A stretch of 64,000 nucleotides of DNA from Beverwykella pulmonaria. Its lineage: Eukaryota > Ascomycota > Dothideomycetes > Pleosporales > Melanommataceae. Below, in pieces: positions 53,689 to 64,000 of this stretch (position 1 is the stretch's first letter; each line of letters opens with the position of its first letter). The position numbers and the translations under genes are program-made. Below the pieces are notes generated by a model. It had not been told where the DNA came from, did not search any database, and worked only from the letters and a program-made list of their open reading frames with translations. The stretch spans positions 765,894-829,893 of the forward strand of contig BCHH01000011.1 in the NCBI GenBank assembly GCA_001599595.1, read 5' to 3'.

Positions 53689-55149
53689 CTTGAGGGCATG
53701 GAGGGTCGAATTGCGCAGGTCTTTTGGGCAGTTAGCGCGTACTCGGGTCTTGGAAGCAGCTGTTGCTATACAGGAACCGAGAGGAAGAACGCACCGGGAG
53801 CGTGTTCCGTCATCTCCAGCCGACCATGCTGCGCCGTATATACAGCAGTCGCAGTGGCAGCTGCAGCTGCAGCAGTGAGATGTGCCGTCAGATCTGAGTA
53901 ATGGGCTCTACGCGGCGGTGTATGGCGCTGGGTCTAAGAGGCTGAGAGTGGTGGTCGCTCGAGGATCGTCACCCTCAGTAGAGTTGAGGCGTGAGGTGAA
54001 TTTGCAAAAGCGACTCCTCAAAGGAACAAGCCAGCACCAGCATCACGCTTCGGAGGTGGTGGGCTTGCTTTGGGCGCTTCGCTGCGGGCCAATGAGAGGC
54101 GGGGGCTGGGGCCAAGCACGCGGTGGACCAAAACGGCCGCCCCGTACAACCATACAAACCCCGACAAAACACCAGACGTCTTCTAACCTTATTCCCCTCC
54201 TGACACAACGACAGCACAAGACATAAAAGTATAACCGAATTAGAGTTATAGAAGAGGCTCTCGTTATAGGTGCAGCGAATTCCGCTTCATCTTCTTGTTG
54301 TGATGTGGCAAGGCTCTGAAAAAGGCGACGTTCTCGCCGTGTGCGGGCATTGTTGGCCGCCTGCCAAGCTTGCCTCGACACTTGCCAGTGGTTGGATGAT
54401 ATTCACCTCAATCAACTCGCGACACATCCAACCGACCCGACTCTCTCATTGCAGAATCTTGTTCGCGCGCTGCACACGGGTCGGACGCTCTTGTACGCCG
54501 CAGTGGCATCATGCATCTAGGCGGCGAATCGCAAAACAGCCGGGTTGAATCATTTGCACCCAAGGTTCAGTGCTGCATTGTACGGCGGGGTAGCATGCCA
54601 ACATGGGTTCCTTCAAATCCTTCAACATTGGGATCTGCTGATTGCTTTTCAGGAAAGAAGAAAAGTATCAGGCCTGCCTCATGCTGACCATAGCAGGAAT
54701 GACAGATTCCTCACGCTCAAACTGCGCTCCCTGATGTACGTCCTCGTCGTAAAAGACTCGGTCAGGTGACCAGCTTGCGGTCTGACGACGTGAGTAGTCG
54801 CGATTCACGTACGCAAAAAATTTACCTACGAACCAGGGCTCATTCTCCAAGCACGAAAACGGTGCCACAAGCCCTTTGTTCATCCAAACATCAGTCCCGA
54901 GGTCACCGAACCGTGTCCAAAGTATGGAAAAGCTTCATGAACGCGACATAAGCTGTCCACACGCGTACACAGAGAAGCCCTCTCAGTGCTCGCATTGCCT
55001 TTCAGGACATTGACAGCCCAAGTCTTAATCGAATCTAGTACGGACCCGAACATGTACATAAGTATAGTTTTCATTCGATGGGTTCGTGACATACAATCCA
55101 GTGAGTCACTGCGGATGCCATCGTCTTGCTGGTTATATTGCTCGAGGTT
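53689..55149. other. Gene-free stretch upstream of the pseudogene pair
   Basis: About 1.45 kb. It begins with GCAGCT-type simple sequence near 53855-53877. Short open frames on both strands are unconvincing; decayed coding sequence is possible but I cannot name any. Confidence 0.5.
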
Positions 55150-55960
55150 CTTTACATTAGGACCTGTCGCATTGAAATGATCCGGTTCTTGGAAGGGCTA
55201 ATTGCCATTTGCCAATGGTCCCGTTGAAGCATGGATTTGTGGATAAAGTGGCAAACGTCTCTGCCGCGCAGAACGTGCAACACCCTGCAGATCCGACAAG
55301 GTAGCAGAGCGTGAAGGATCGGGACGAGGCTAGCCGGGGTACCCATGTCGTGAACTGCGCTGCCACATTTCCGACGTCCTGGTCTTGCGGCAGAGAAGTT
55401 GGCTGACTAGGCCAATCGCAGAAGGCTGATCGCCGTGGACATGTACGCCCAGAACTTTTGCTTCAGCTACCGCTCCCTATCTTCCCCGGTCCCTGGACTC
55501 ATACTCACGTTATCCCAACGCGACGTGACAAGAAGCACGTTGTTGAGTGCCTTCTCTCCGCAAATATTCTTGAAAATCTCGAACATGTTGACCGGCGATC
55601 GACTGTAGCGGATATCTGTAATTCGATGAATGTCGATTATCCCTTCTCGCTCAACCCAATCTCGTATGCGCAGAGAGAATGCGCGCAATCTTGGTCATTA
55701 TCTCATCGTCGGTTTTGTTCCGTATCGTCGAAGCCAGGAGTGCCGATCAGAAGAACTTTAATGCCTCCGATTAACACTGGCACCAGTTGGCATTCTTAAG
55801 TGCCTGTGGAAGTTTAATATACTGCCTTACAGCCGTGGAAGCCATTACGTACGCGAATCCAGAGTTGACCCTTCCCACACCTCCTTTCCAGCGAGTTGGT
55901 TGATGAAGTGACTTTTCTACGCCCATAACCACGATCATGCTAGGGACTATCTGTTGTTCA
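55150..55960 (-). pseudogene. Decayed AIG1-type P-loop GTPase gene
   Basis: Read on the minus strand, fragments in different frames match one order of GTPase motifs. Near 55945-55860 there is V-V-M-G-V, then K-S-H-F-I-N-Q-L-A-G-K-E-V (the P-loop region, with its Gly-rich part damaged). Near 55765-55725 there is L-I-G-T-P-G-F-D-D-T (the G3-type motif). Near 55640-55515 a clean stretch reads G-I-I-D-I-H-R-I-T-D-I-R-Y-S, then C-G-E-K-A-L-N-N-V-L-L-V-T-S-R-W-D-N-V, which is typical of fungal AIG1-like GTPases. Weakly similar sequence continues to about 55160. Several frameshifts and stop codons lie between these parts, so no working protein can be made. Confidence 0.75.
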
Positions 55961-56557
55961 CCCATGCAGAGAAGTTGTTCCCTACTTTTTTAGACGTGCG
56001 CGAGATCTTGGACAAAGATGAGTTGAAGGGAAGTCCTTTTGAAACGAGTATTCTTTGAGCTCGCCAGAGTAGTCTTGATGCGTATAATTGTTCATTGAAA
56101 GGATTGAACCCTACAAGTATAAATCATGTGCCTCCGCATGTTCTAGAGCGCAAGCAAATGAAGAATTGCAGCACTAGAACCTGCATAGCCATTGTTCAGG
56201 CAACCAATTTAGCGAACTGAAGTCTACTGTATGTAAGGCGGGAACAAATGGGTTAAGCGGTGCACTTTAACACTTGAACCGCCACAAAAGCCATCCGCAC
56301 ATAGTATGTATTAGCATTCAAGCCACTCGACTAACAAGGGGGTTTTGGGCAAGGTCTAGTCTCCTAGTGTATTGTAATTGGAGGCGCGTGCATCCTCCAT
56401 CAAAGATGCACCTAAACATGGCCTTCGATAGGCCCTCACCTATTCTTTCGTTGTGTCGCAGGTGAAAATGCTGGACTTGTGCTTTAACGTCTGACAAATT
56501 CATGTCCTCGCATACTACTGGGAAGTTTTTGGACTATTGCGATTGCTTGCTTGAACT
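55961..56557. other. Stretch between the two pseudogenes
   Basis: About 600 bp; no gene or clear relic was recognised. Confidence 0.5.
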
Positions 56558-57040
56558 ATGGCGTCCGGGGTCGTCATTAGAATAGATGTTTGCACAACGT
56601 CCGTGTATGCTTGCGAGAGCTGTGGGATTCGCTGACAATATACAGATATTCTGGAGTTTCCTTGGCTGTGAACAATGGAAAATCCAAGACCATCCGGTTG
56701 AAAGATGACTGGCCAAACCCCAGATCGAACGTCGCGACTTCGGTAAAGTCCCTAAAGAAGATATGCTAACAAAATGGCGAGCCTCTGCAGTGGGGCTTCG
56801 CAGCCGAGGAATACTAGGCACATTTCAATTGTTCAAGTTGCTTCTCAATCCCGACAAGCAAGCTGGTTAAAACAAGTTCAAGAGTCAGCTAAGCGGCTCG
56901 CTACAGTCAGCAAAACTATCGAGCAAGCAGTTGCAGATTACCTCAAGCTAATTTGGCAGTACACTCTTGAGGATATCCAGAATCACTGCGGAGACGGCTG
57001 GGCGATGGCAGAACTTCGGGATGTTTTTCATTTACCATAG
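56558..57040 (+). pseudogene. Decayed and truncated Hsp70-like ATPase gene
   Basis: The start reads M-A-S-G-V-V-I-R-I-D-V-C-T-T, an altered form of the Hsp70 opening V-V-I-G-I-D-F-G-T-T. In other frames follow Y-S-G-V-S-L-A-V-N-N (near 56645), then I-R-L-K-D-D-W-P-N-P, N-G-E-P-L-Q-W-G-F-A (near 56775-56810), F-K-L-L-L-N-P-D-K (about 56830-56860) and finally A-V-A-D-Y-L-K-L-I-W-Q-Y-T-L-E-D-I with F-H-L-P (ending at 57040). This is the order of the nucleotide-binding domain in the fungal cytosolic Hsp70-like family. Frame changes and stops separate the pieces, and the gene ends where the ATPase domain should be about one third complete. Confidence 0.7.
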
Positions 57041-57202
57041 ACAATTTAAAACTATTCTGATTTTTTCACACTTTTTTTCTGAATGCTCCTCGGGTCTTCT
57101 TCATTTTATGTCGGCATGTTAGCCTCCAGGTCTTAGACACGCATGCTATTATTCGTTAACACCGCCTAGAAGAACTATGCCAATATTAACGAGAGAGGAG
57201 AC

Positions 57203-59074
57203 TCACTTAATGGAAATCGTCTTTGCCTCGACATAATCTAGTTTTGTTCAGCATACCCTGTAAAGTGAAGGGGAAAAACTTACGCATCAGCCCCTGTTTG
57301 CCACCCTCTCTACCCAATCCGGATTGCTTGTAGCCACCGAAGGGAGCTTCACAGCCAAAGGTTTGAGACGTGTTGATGTTGACCATCCCTGAATCGATTT
57401 GCTTTGCGATCCGAAGAGCGCGGCTGGTGGATGAAGTGAAAATGCACGCTGTGAGGTTCGTTAACGCAAAGCTATATTACCCAGCAACTGAAGCCGAGAG
57501 GGCACTTACCTGAAAGTCCAAAGATAGTGTCGTTTGCCATCCGCACAGCCTCCTCTTCAGTCTTGAACGTCTTGATTGTAGCGACAGGGCCAAAGACCTC
57601 TTCACGATAGATCCGCGCATCCTCCTTCGGATTCAGGAAGATGGTAGGCTGCACGTAGAATCCTGTGGTACCGTGCCGGCTACCGCCAGTGATGAGTTCG
57701 GCCTCATTTTTGCCAACGTCGAGGAAGCCCATCACTCTCTCGAATTGTTTTCCGTCTGCCAACGGACCAATGAACGTTTTTGAGTCCTCTGGTGCGCCGA
57801 TTGCGTGAGTGAGTTGCTCGAAGCGCGCCTTTAGCTGCTCGATAAACTTTGGCGCTATGTCCTCGTGAACAAATGTCCTGGATGCTGCAATGCAAGCCTG
57901 TCCTGTGTTGAAGAGGAAGTTCTGAGAGGAATGGGCGAGAGCATTTTCAATGTCGGCATCATCGAAGATTAGAGATGGAGACTTTCCTCCGAGTTCCAGA
58001 ACTACTCTCTTGAGATTGCTTCTTCATTGTTAGTACGTGATTGGTTACCAGGTTTTGGGGTTCTCAGATTACCTTTTTGTGGCCAGTTCCTGGACCTTTT
58101 TACCAGCAAACATTGAGCCGGTGAATGAAATCTTGTTGATATCCATGTGACTTGCAAGCATCGCGCCAGTCTTTCCGTCACCGGTCACAATATTGATAAC
58201 ACCTAGAGAGGTATTAGCATGCCTCACTATGCGCAAGACAACCCATAGCGTGGAAATATTACGACCTCAACACCCATATTCTTAGGCTTCCACTTGAGTA
58301 ATTTACTTACCAGGAGGAAACCCAGCTTCTTTGACCAATTCTCCGAGCTGCAAAAGTCCAATTGGACTTTTCTCACTTCCTTTATAGATGAAGGTACATC
58401 CAACGGCAAGAGCTGCCGCAACTTTGAAGCCAAAGAACGCGGTGGAGGCATTCCAGGCACCAATCCCAGCACAGACGCCGATCGGATCGTATTGGACGAT
58501 CTTCAAGCAAATTAGCATGATGCTGCATCCGAAAACATGCCTGAGCTTGAGAGACGTACCTTGTATATCCCATCCACTTCAGGATATTGCTCGCCAGCGA
58601 GCTTATCGGTCCACCCAGCATAGTCTTACTCAATTAGCCCAAAGGTTTGATGTCCTAAACAGAAATCCTAAAGTATCTGACTTACACCTAAACACATCCG
58701 CAGTCATCTTCAAGAGCATCGTGGCGACCTGAATCGGCATCCCTATGGCCTTACTCTCCCATAACGCAATCTCTCCTGCCTTTTTCTCCACCAGGTCAGC
58801 GAACTTCAGCATCAACTTGGTTCTCTGTGGCGCAGTGAATTTGGACCATTCGCCCTTGAAAGCCGCGCGAGCAGCGGAAACGGCAGCGTCGATGTCGGCT
58901 TGGCCGGCGACTTGGATGTTGTCTGCTACGAGGGATTCATCGTGCGGACTGTAGATGCTGAGGGTCTCGCCAGATTTGGCGTCGATGTACTAATGGGTGT
59001 TAAAAGACACCAGAGTGAGGTAAGGGGAATCAGGGGAGTACCTCGTTGTTGATGAAGAGTTGAGTCTGCACCAT
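57203..59074 (-). CDS. NAD(P)-dependent aldehyde dehydrogenase
   Basis: Eight exons: 59074-59042, 58989-58686, 58624-58560, 58500-58311, 58202-58073, 58018-57510, 57448-57284 and 57237-57203, coding 476 residues. Motifs in order: M-V-Q-T-Q-L-F-I-N-N-E at the start, Y-Y-A-G-W-T-D-K, the cofactor region F-T-G-S, the general base Glu249 in V-L-E-L-G-G-K-S-P, the nucleophile Cys283 in G-Q-A-C-I-A, E-V-F-G-P-V-A, and the P-F-G-G-Y-K-Q-S-G motif near the end. The C-terminus is Y-V-E-A-K-T-I-S-I-K. It oxidises aldehydes to acids; the substrate is not clear. There is no targeting peptide, so it is likely cytosolic. Three introns use an AAG acceptor rather than the usual pyrimidine-AG. Confidence 0.92.
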
Positions 59075-60400
59075 TTTGGCAATGTTTTGAAGAAATGTTG
59101 AAAGGTAAAATGATGAAGTTGGAGGCTACGAAGGTGCGGGTCCACGGAATTTATATCTAAAAATGATATCCAACTATGAGGCATGGTATAAGCTTACAAC
59201 TTTTTAAGTAAGATGGATAGTTACCCTAGTTATCGGGAGCTATGATGTGGCACAGCACGCCTAAAGTCGTTCAGTTACCTCATTAACTAGCGCCATCCAA
59301 CCAGAGAGTAGTAATATAAACTGCTCCAAGTTGGCATCAAAGTCTAATTGTTGGTTGTCAGCAACCCCGCGATTCTAACTCCTTTCATATGTGACACGGG
59401 AGAAATGCCGGTGCTGAAGAGGGGTCTCTCTTCCGAGTTGGTCCGGATGTTTGAGATGTGGCGATAGCTGGCGTAAGCGTAGACTTTGTCTTAGATTCAT
59501 GACTGCGAATTTATATGCTTAAATACGCCACTAATTTAATTGTTCTCCGAGCATCGTCCGTCCTAAGCTAAATAAGACTTATGATGGAGAAAAAATAAGT
59601 AGCCCAGCGAACTACATTCCTAACTCCGCACCTAGTGCATTCGAAGCACATGTTTGGTATAGGCATTATCATGCAAGACCCAAACACCAACAGATTCCCA
59701 ACGAAATCTTAATAGGGTTTAGGGCTTACTCTAACTAACGCTCATGTCATCCAAAATGGCCTTTACCGACGCCATCCACAGACACCCATTTGTCATTGTC
59801 ATACCGCTCATTTAGCCACGTGGTTGACATGGACCGACTCTTAAATAATGATATTAGCGTCGTAACCTTGGGTTCTCGCATATGTACTGATATAGAAGTG
59901 TGGAATATCTTGGTGCTGCATGGATGAGACGTTGCTCGTGGAATGAGAATTTGATACAAACGGGGAGAAGATCCTGAGCACTACAAATTCGACATTATTT
60001 CGATGAGGCGCCTACCTCGGAATTATGGGCTGAGACAACCTGCCATACGATTCCAGTACTTTGTAAAATTGAGCAGAGCTTAATTAGTGAATTCGTCCAC
60101 CAGCTGAGATTCTGAGAGGTTATCCTAGATCCCTGAAGTGCTTGCCTGGGAGTCACAATCAACCAAATCGAGCAAGGAGCGAGATCCTCCGTGGAGCTAC
60201 TAGCCTGCAGGTACCAATACGATTAGCGAGGTTCCCAGCATTCCTACTCGCGACACATTATAGTACTCCTAAGATTTAAATGATTTTAATGAATTGTTTT
60301 GACGGAAACCACAAGATCAGGATCGAGGCGTCTAAAGTGAGAAGATAAAGTTCGTCGATTTGCTCTCGCTTTTGGTATTCTCTAGGTCACCGAATTCAAA
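59075..60400. promoter_or_regulatory. Divergent region, aldehyde dehydrogenase / CE16 esterase
   Basis: About 1.3 kb between the two start codons, AT-rich, with no gene seen. It must hold both promoters. Confidence 0.5.
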
Positions 60401-61511
60401 ATGGTCTTCCTACGCGTTTTTCGAATTGCTACTGTGATGCTGGCCATGTCCAACTGGACAAGTGTTGCTCGTGGGCAATCGTATGCTAACGGCCAACATT
60501 ATCTCATTTCTTTGTAAGTCTATTTGCGCCATTAGGTCATGCAAAATGAAAATTGACACGTACAAGCGGGGATTCCTATTCACAAACAGGTTTCAATGTC
60601 GCCTCCACAAAGCCCTCCTCTGCAAACCCCCTTGGAAACCCAGCCTATCCCGGCTATACCTCATCTGGGGGCCCTAACTGGATCGGCTACCTGGTGAAGG
60701 ATTACAACGCCACACTCCTGTACTCCTACAACTTTGCAGATGGGGGAGCAACAGTCAACGCATCTCTCGTGAAACCATTTAAGCCCACTGTGAAAAGTTT
60801 CATCGACCAGGTGAAGCTTTTCAGTGACAGTATCGCCAATAAGCCTTCCTATGCAAATTGGACAGCTGAATCGGCTGTTTTTTTGGTATGGTTGGGTGTG
60901 AACGATGTTGGGAACTCGTACTCGAGTGCCAATGAGACGGGGTTGCTTGGTCAGATTATGGTCAGCTATTTCTCGCAGCTGGAAATCTTGTATCAGGCTG
61001 GGGCTAGAATTTTTGCGCTGCTGAACGTACCGCGTAAGGTTTTTGACAAGTTTCCCGAAGAAAACTAACAAGGTGATCAGCAATCGATAAATCTCCGATG
61101 ATGCTTGCCCAGCCCAAGGACGCCCAGAGCATTGAGGCTGGAGTCATCAAGGAATACAACGCGCTTCTTTCTGATCGGCTAAAAGGGTTTGTTGCCTCTC
61201 ATGAAGGCAGCAAAGGCTGGGTAGTCGACACGCAAAAGCCGTTTAATAAGGCGATCAGTGATCCAGCGAAATATGGGAGCAAGGACGCTACTTGTTACAA
61301 TGCGGATGGGAAAACATGTCTTTGGTTCAACGATTACCATCCAGCAACTGTAAGTGTCTCTCACCCCAGAATTGGAGTACCTCAACCATCCACGATGTTC
61401 TTTATTGAAATCAGCGGTGCCACTCCAGAACTCTGAGCTATTTGCATGCTAACACTGAAATAGGCCATCCACAAGCTAGTTGCGGAAGCCGTGGTCAGCT
61501 CTTGGAGTTGA
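60401..61511 (+). CDS. Secreted GDSL acetylesterase, carbohydrate esterase family 16-like
   Basis: Four exons: 60401-60513, 60567-61033, 61081-61349 and 61464-61511, coding 298 residues. A signal peptide covers about residues 1-26 (basic start, then A-T-V-M-L-A-M). Block I is F-G-D-S-Y-S-Q-T-G, with the nucleophile Ser at 41. Block II is the Gly of A-D-G-G-A-T. Block III is G-V-N-D. The C-terminal D-Y-H-P-A-T supplies His 280. The order, the length of about 300 and the GDSY form fit fungal CE16 acetylesterases, which remove acetyl groups from xylo-oligosaccharides. Intron 1 uses an AAG acceptor. The gene is divergent from the aldehyde dehydrogenase and is followed by a zinc-cluster factor. 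Confidence 0.88.
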
Positions 61512-62207
61512 TACTTCCTGGGAGGAGGGTTCGAATGAAGAATAGAACCATGCGACTCAAATGTTGAAATAATGGAACATGACCAACGATTGAGTGACAA
61601 GTTGCCTTAGTTTTCAATAAGCCTATGGTCCAAGACAGTTACCAACCGCATTTCTCCACCCAACGTAGAGACATGAACAATTTATGAACTCTCTTGACCA
61701 CACGTCTTTCTCCTTGACCTCTTGAAAACATATCTGGCAGTTCCAGACCTAAAAGCAATTCTATGTGCACCTAGGCCTCCTCCAATAGGGCTGGAACAGC
61801 GAAGGGATGACGCACGCGTGTTTTTTCATGCACAAGACATGTGACGTTGGCTCATCACGAACTACCAGTAGTAAGGCAAACAATTGTCACGTTCCGCTGG
61901 TGCGTGCCGAGATAGGACCTGCTTCTTCTCGCAGTGAGGAAACAGAGGATTGGAGTAGACCCGCCCTATGAGAGATGGTAATCTTGTCATATCTCGGGAG
62001 CCTGCCGCTTACAAAGATGGTCGCACTGTTTGCATGGGATGCAATTCGATGCTCCTGGTCACCCACTAGTCCCAGATAGGCATCGCTCTTTGGCGATAAG
62101 ATTCCATAATCCTTTCCGTGAGCTGGGCAACCTCATCCTTAACACCTCCCCATCATCTTGCAGCAATCGGATGCTCAATCCGCAACTGCGCGGTTCGAGC
62201 GAGAATA
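61512..62207. promoter_or_regulatory. Region upstream of the zinc-cluster factor
   Basis: About 700 bp with no supported gene. Confidence 0.5.
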
Positions 62208-64000
62208 ATGGTCGAGATAGCGAAACCTGCCTCCCAATCACTTTCGCCCGCGTCCTCCGGAAAGCCACATTCTTCCGGCGGGCGGCAACGAATCATCGCC
62301 TCTTGCTTAACATGCCGCCGCAGAAAGGTTCGATGCGATCACGGCCATCCGATATGCGGAGCTTGTACACGCGGTAACCACGTGTGTAATTATGCTACTG
62401 ATCAAGGGCTGGGACAGACAACTCCTAGCCGAGTGTCCAAGCCCATGACACAAAATGGAAAAGGAGGGGCACGGAATGCCGACGTCCAGGCACGATTAGA
62501 CCGACTCGAATTAATTCTGGAAAGGGCGGTTTCTGGACAACCACCGTTAGAGCCGCCCAAGAATTCGAACGACGAAGTTGGAAAAGTTGAGTCTGAATCT
62601 CAAATGACTCCATCCTCGACGAGCCAGACTTCTCATGGGGCTGGTATGTCCTCGGACAGCCACGATGGAACGTTGCTGTTGTCTGAAGAAGGGCAGTCTC
62701 AATTTGTGTCATCTTTGCATTACGCTCTCTTGGCTGACGAGGTGAGCATGGTCTTTTGCTTTGTTCATACACGAAAAAGCGTTCAGAAGAGATGCTCGTT
62801 CTTCGAATCAGTCTTCTTGATTTGTATCAAGCCCATGATATTTGAGCAATCTCGCCTGTCTTGTATTTCTTTGTATTGAGATTTTTTTTTTAGTGGAATC
62901 GTAGTACTCTTGGGATATACTGACGGTTGCCGCAGATCCAAGATATCAAGGCATTGTTAGGGGGTGTATCAGAAGAAGAGCGGGAGGTCCCAACGAGAAA
63001 TAGTCTGGTTCACCTACTCTCGCTTGGTCGTGCGAAAATTGGAGTTACCCTGCAAGCTCTGCTTCCCGACACCCAAGAACATCGAGATGAACTACTGAGT
63101 ATTTATTTCTCCAATGTGGATCCCATGGTCCGGATTACCCACAAACCAACTTTGGTTCGCAAGTTTCCCTGCCTTATACAAGACACCCAACCTCTTGCCT
63201 TTGCAGTGTTCTACTCTGCGATCAACTCTCTTTCCCCCTCGGTTGTGGAGCAAAAATTTGGGGATAGCAAAGAAGAGTTCTTGGCCCGCTTTGAATCGGG
63301 TCTCGAAATTGGCCTGGCTCGAGAGAATTACTTGACCACCTCTAGCCTAGAGGTATTCCAGGGTTTCCTCTTGTGGTTGACGTGTATATGTACAGAAGAT
63401 GATATAGGTAGGTTTGCGACCCGAAACATGATTAAACTGCTGATAAAAACAATCAGGCAAAGCGTGGGCATTACTTGGTATTGCCATTCGGGTTGCTTTG
63501 AACCAGGGACTCCATCGAGATCCTTCTTTATTCCCATCCGGCTCCATGGACTCCATCACAATCGAACTCCGCCGTAGAGCTTGGCATCAAGTCTGTAATC
63601 TCGAATTCCGAGCCGCGGAGTGTAAAGGCCAGGAGCCCAGCATCTCAGACGACTCGTATACATCTATGTTACCCCGCAATATAGAGGATGATGAACTTAT
63701 TGAGGGTGCAAGTCCCGGTCCGAATGCGTATGACGAGGAAAGATACACGGGTATGACCTTCCAGATTATCCGATATGTCGGGATGATTGCCTTGAGACGA
63801 ATAGTCCAAAGTACCTATCGGTTAGAGAGGCGGATGCTGGAGTCGGGGCTCCGCGGTACTACCGGCCCAGATCCGGCCCTGGAGCTCCAGACCATGTACG
63901 AACAGATCAAGATCATGGTTGACGAAATGCGCGAGGAAAATCACCAAAAGTATTTGCGATTCTGCAATCCAGATATTGCTATCCAACGTCTTACTCTCGG
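62208..64000 (+). CDS. Zn(II)2Cys6 transcription factor, 3' end cut by the window
   Basis: Three exons are visible: 62208-62741, 62936-63407 and 63457 to beyond the window end, at least 516 residues. The binuclear zinc cluster is at about residues 33-60: C-x2-C-x6-C-x6-C-x2-C-x6-C, with the basic R-R-R-K-V-R inside. A short helix R-L-D-R-L-E-L-I-L follows, likely the dimerisation coiled coil, then a Ser-rich linker. The fungal-specific transcription factor domain begins near residue 200 and includes Y-F-x-N-V-D-P-M, the G-I-A-I-R-V-A-L-x-x-G-L-H-R-D motif at the start of exon 3, and R-R-R-A-W-H-Q. Intron 1 is long (194 nt). The factor follows the CE16 gene and may control it, though nothing in the sequence proves that. 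Confidence 0.9.

Noticed and set aside
54043..54381. A 112-codon minus frame starting M-S-R-Q-A-W-Q
   Set aside because: The first part looks coding-like, but it ends in low-quality sequence with no splice continuation. I could not support a gene.

Overview
The window is nuclear DNA of a filamentous ascomycete (Pezizomycotina); I cannot place it more finely, though a Dothideomycete or related class would fit. The evidence is the gene content (fungal Zn(II)2Cys6 factor, DHA1-type MFS exporter, secreted SGNH and GMC enzymes, Bdp1, Bre1, Rit1, UreF, Trs33, HapE/Hap5), many short introns (about 46-110 nt, GT...AG with CTRAC-like branch sites), and one transposon copy whose only visible lesions are C-to-T type nonsense changes, as repeat-induced point mutation (RIP) leaves. 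No bacterial, organellar, CRISPR, tRNA or rRNA feature was found.

Layout. 1-1.5 kb: membrane protein cut by the window edge; then about 3 kb without a gene. 4.5-13.9 kb: housekeeping block, bdp1 (-) and bre1 (+) sharing a promoter, a POS5-like NAD(H) kinase (-), and a membrane acyltransferase (+). 14.4-17.5 kb: a complete but dead hAT transposon with 20-bp inverted ends and a perfect 8-bp target duplication. 17.8-22.8 kb: secreted GMC oxidoreductase and DHA1 exporter. 23-27.5 kb: rit1 fused to an extra C-terminal domain (-) and an RWD-RBR ubiquitin ligase (+). 28.7-35.2 kb: GH31 glycosidase, Spo12-like mitotic exit protein, urease accessory protein UreF, secreted SGNH hydrolase. 36.5-48 kb: unknown membrane protein (-), mitochondrial ribosomal uS10 (-), purine nucleoside phosphorylase (+), fcf2 (-), hapE/hap5 (+), malate dehydrogenase (+), trs33 (-). 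49-53.7 kb: two unrecognised fungal proteins (-). 55-57 kb: two decayed genes, an AIG1-type P-loop GTPase and an Hsp70-like ATPase. 57.2-64 kb: aldehyde dehydrogenase (-), CE16-type acetylesterase (+), and a zinc-cluster transcription factor (+) cut by the window end.

Most genes are independent housekeeping functions placed as divergent or convergent neighbours. Two places might be small functional groups: the GMC oxidase next to the DHA1 exporter, and the aldehyde dehydrogenase, acetylesterase and zinc-cluster regulator at the right end. I found no convincing new multi-gene system. The most unusual points are the hAT copy with dozens of in-frame nonsense codons and no frameshift, the Rit1 fusion, the GMC enzyme lacking its usual first catalytic histidine, and the paired GTPase and Hsp70-like relics. 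Exon coordinates were derived by hand from splice signals, frame continuity and protein family conservation.
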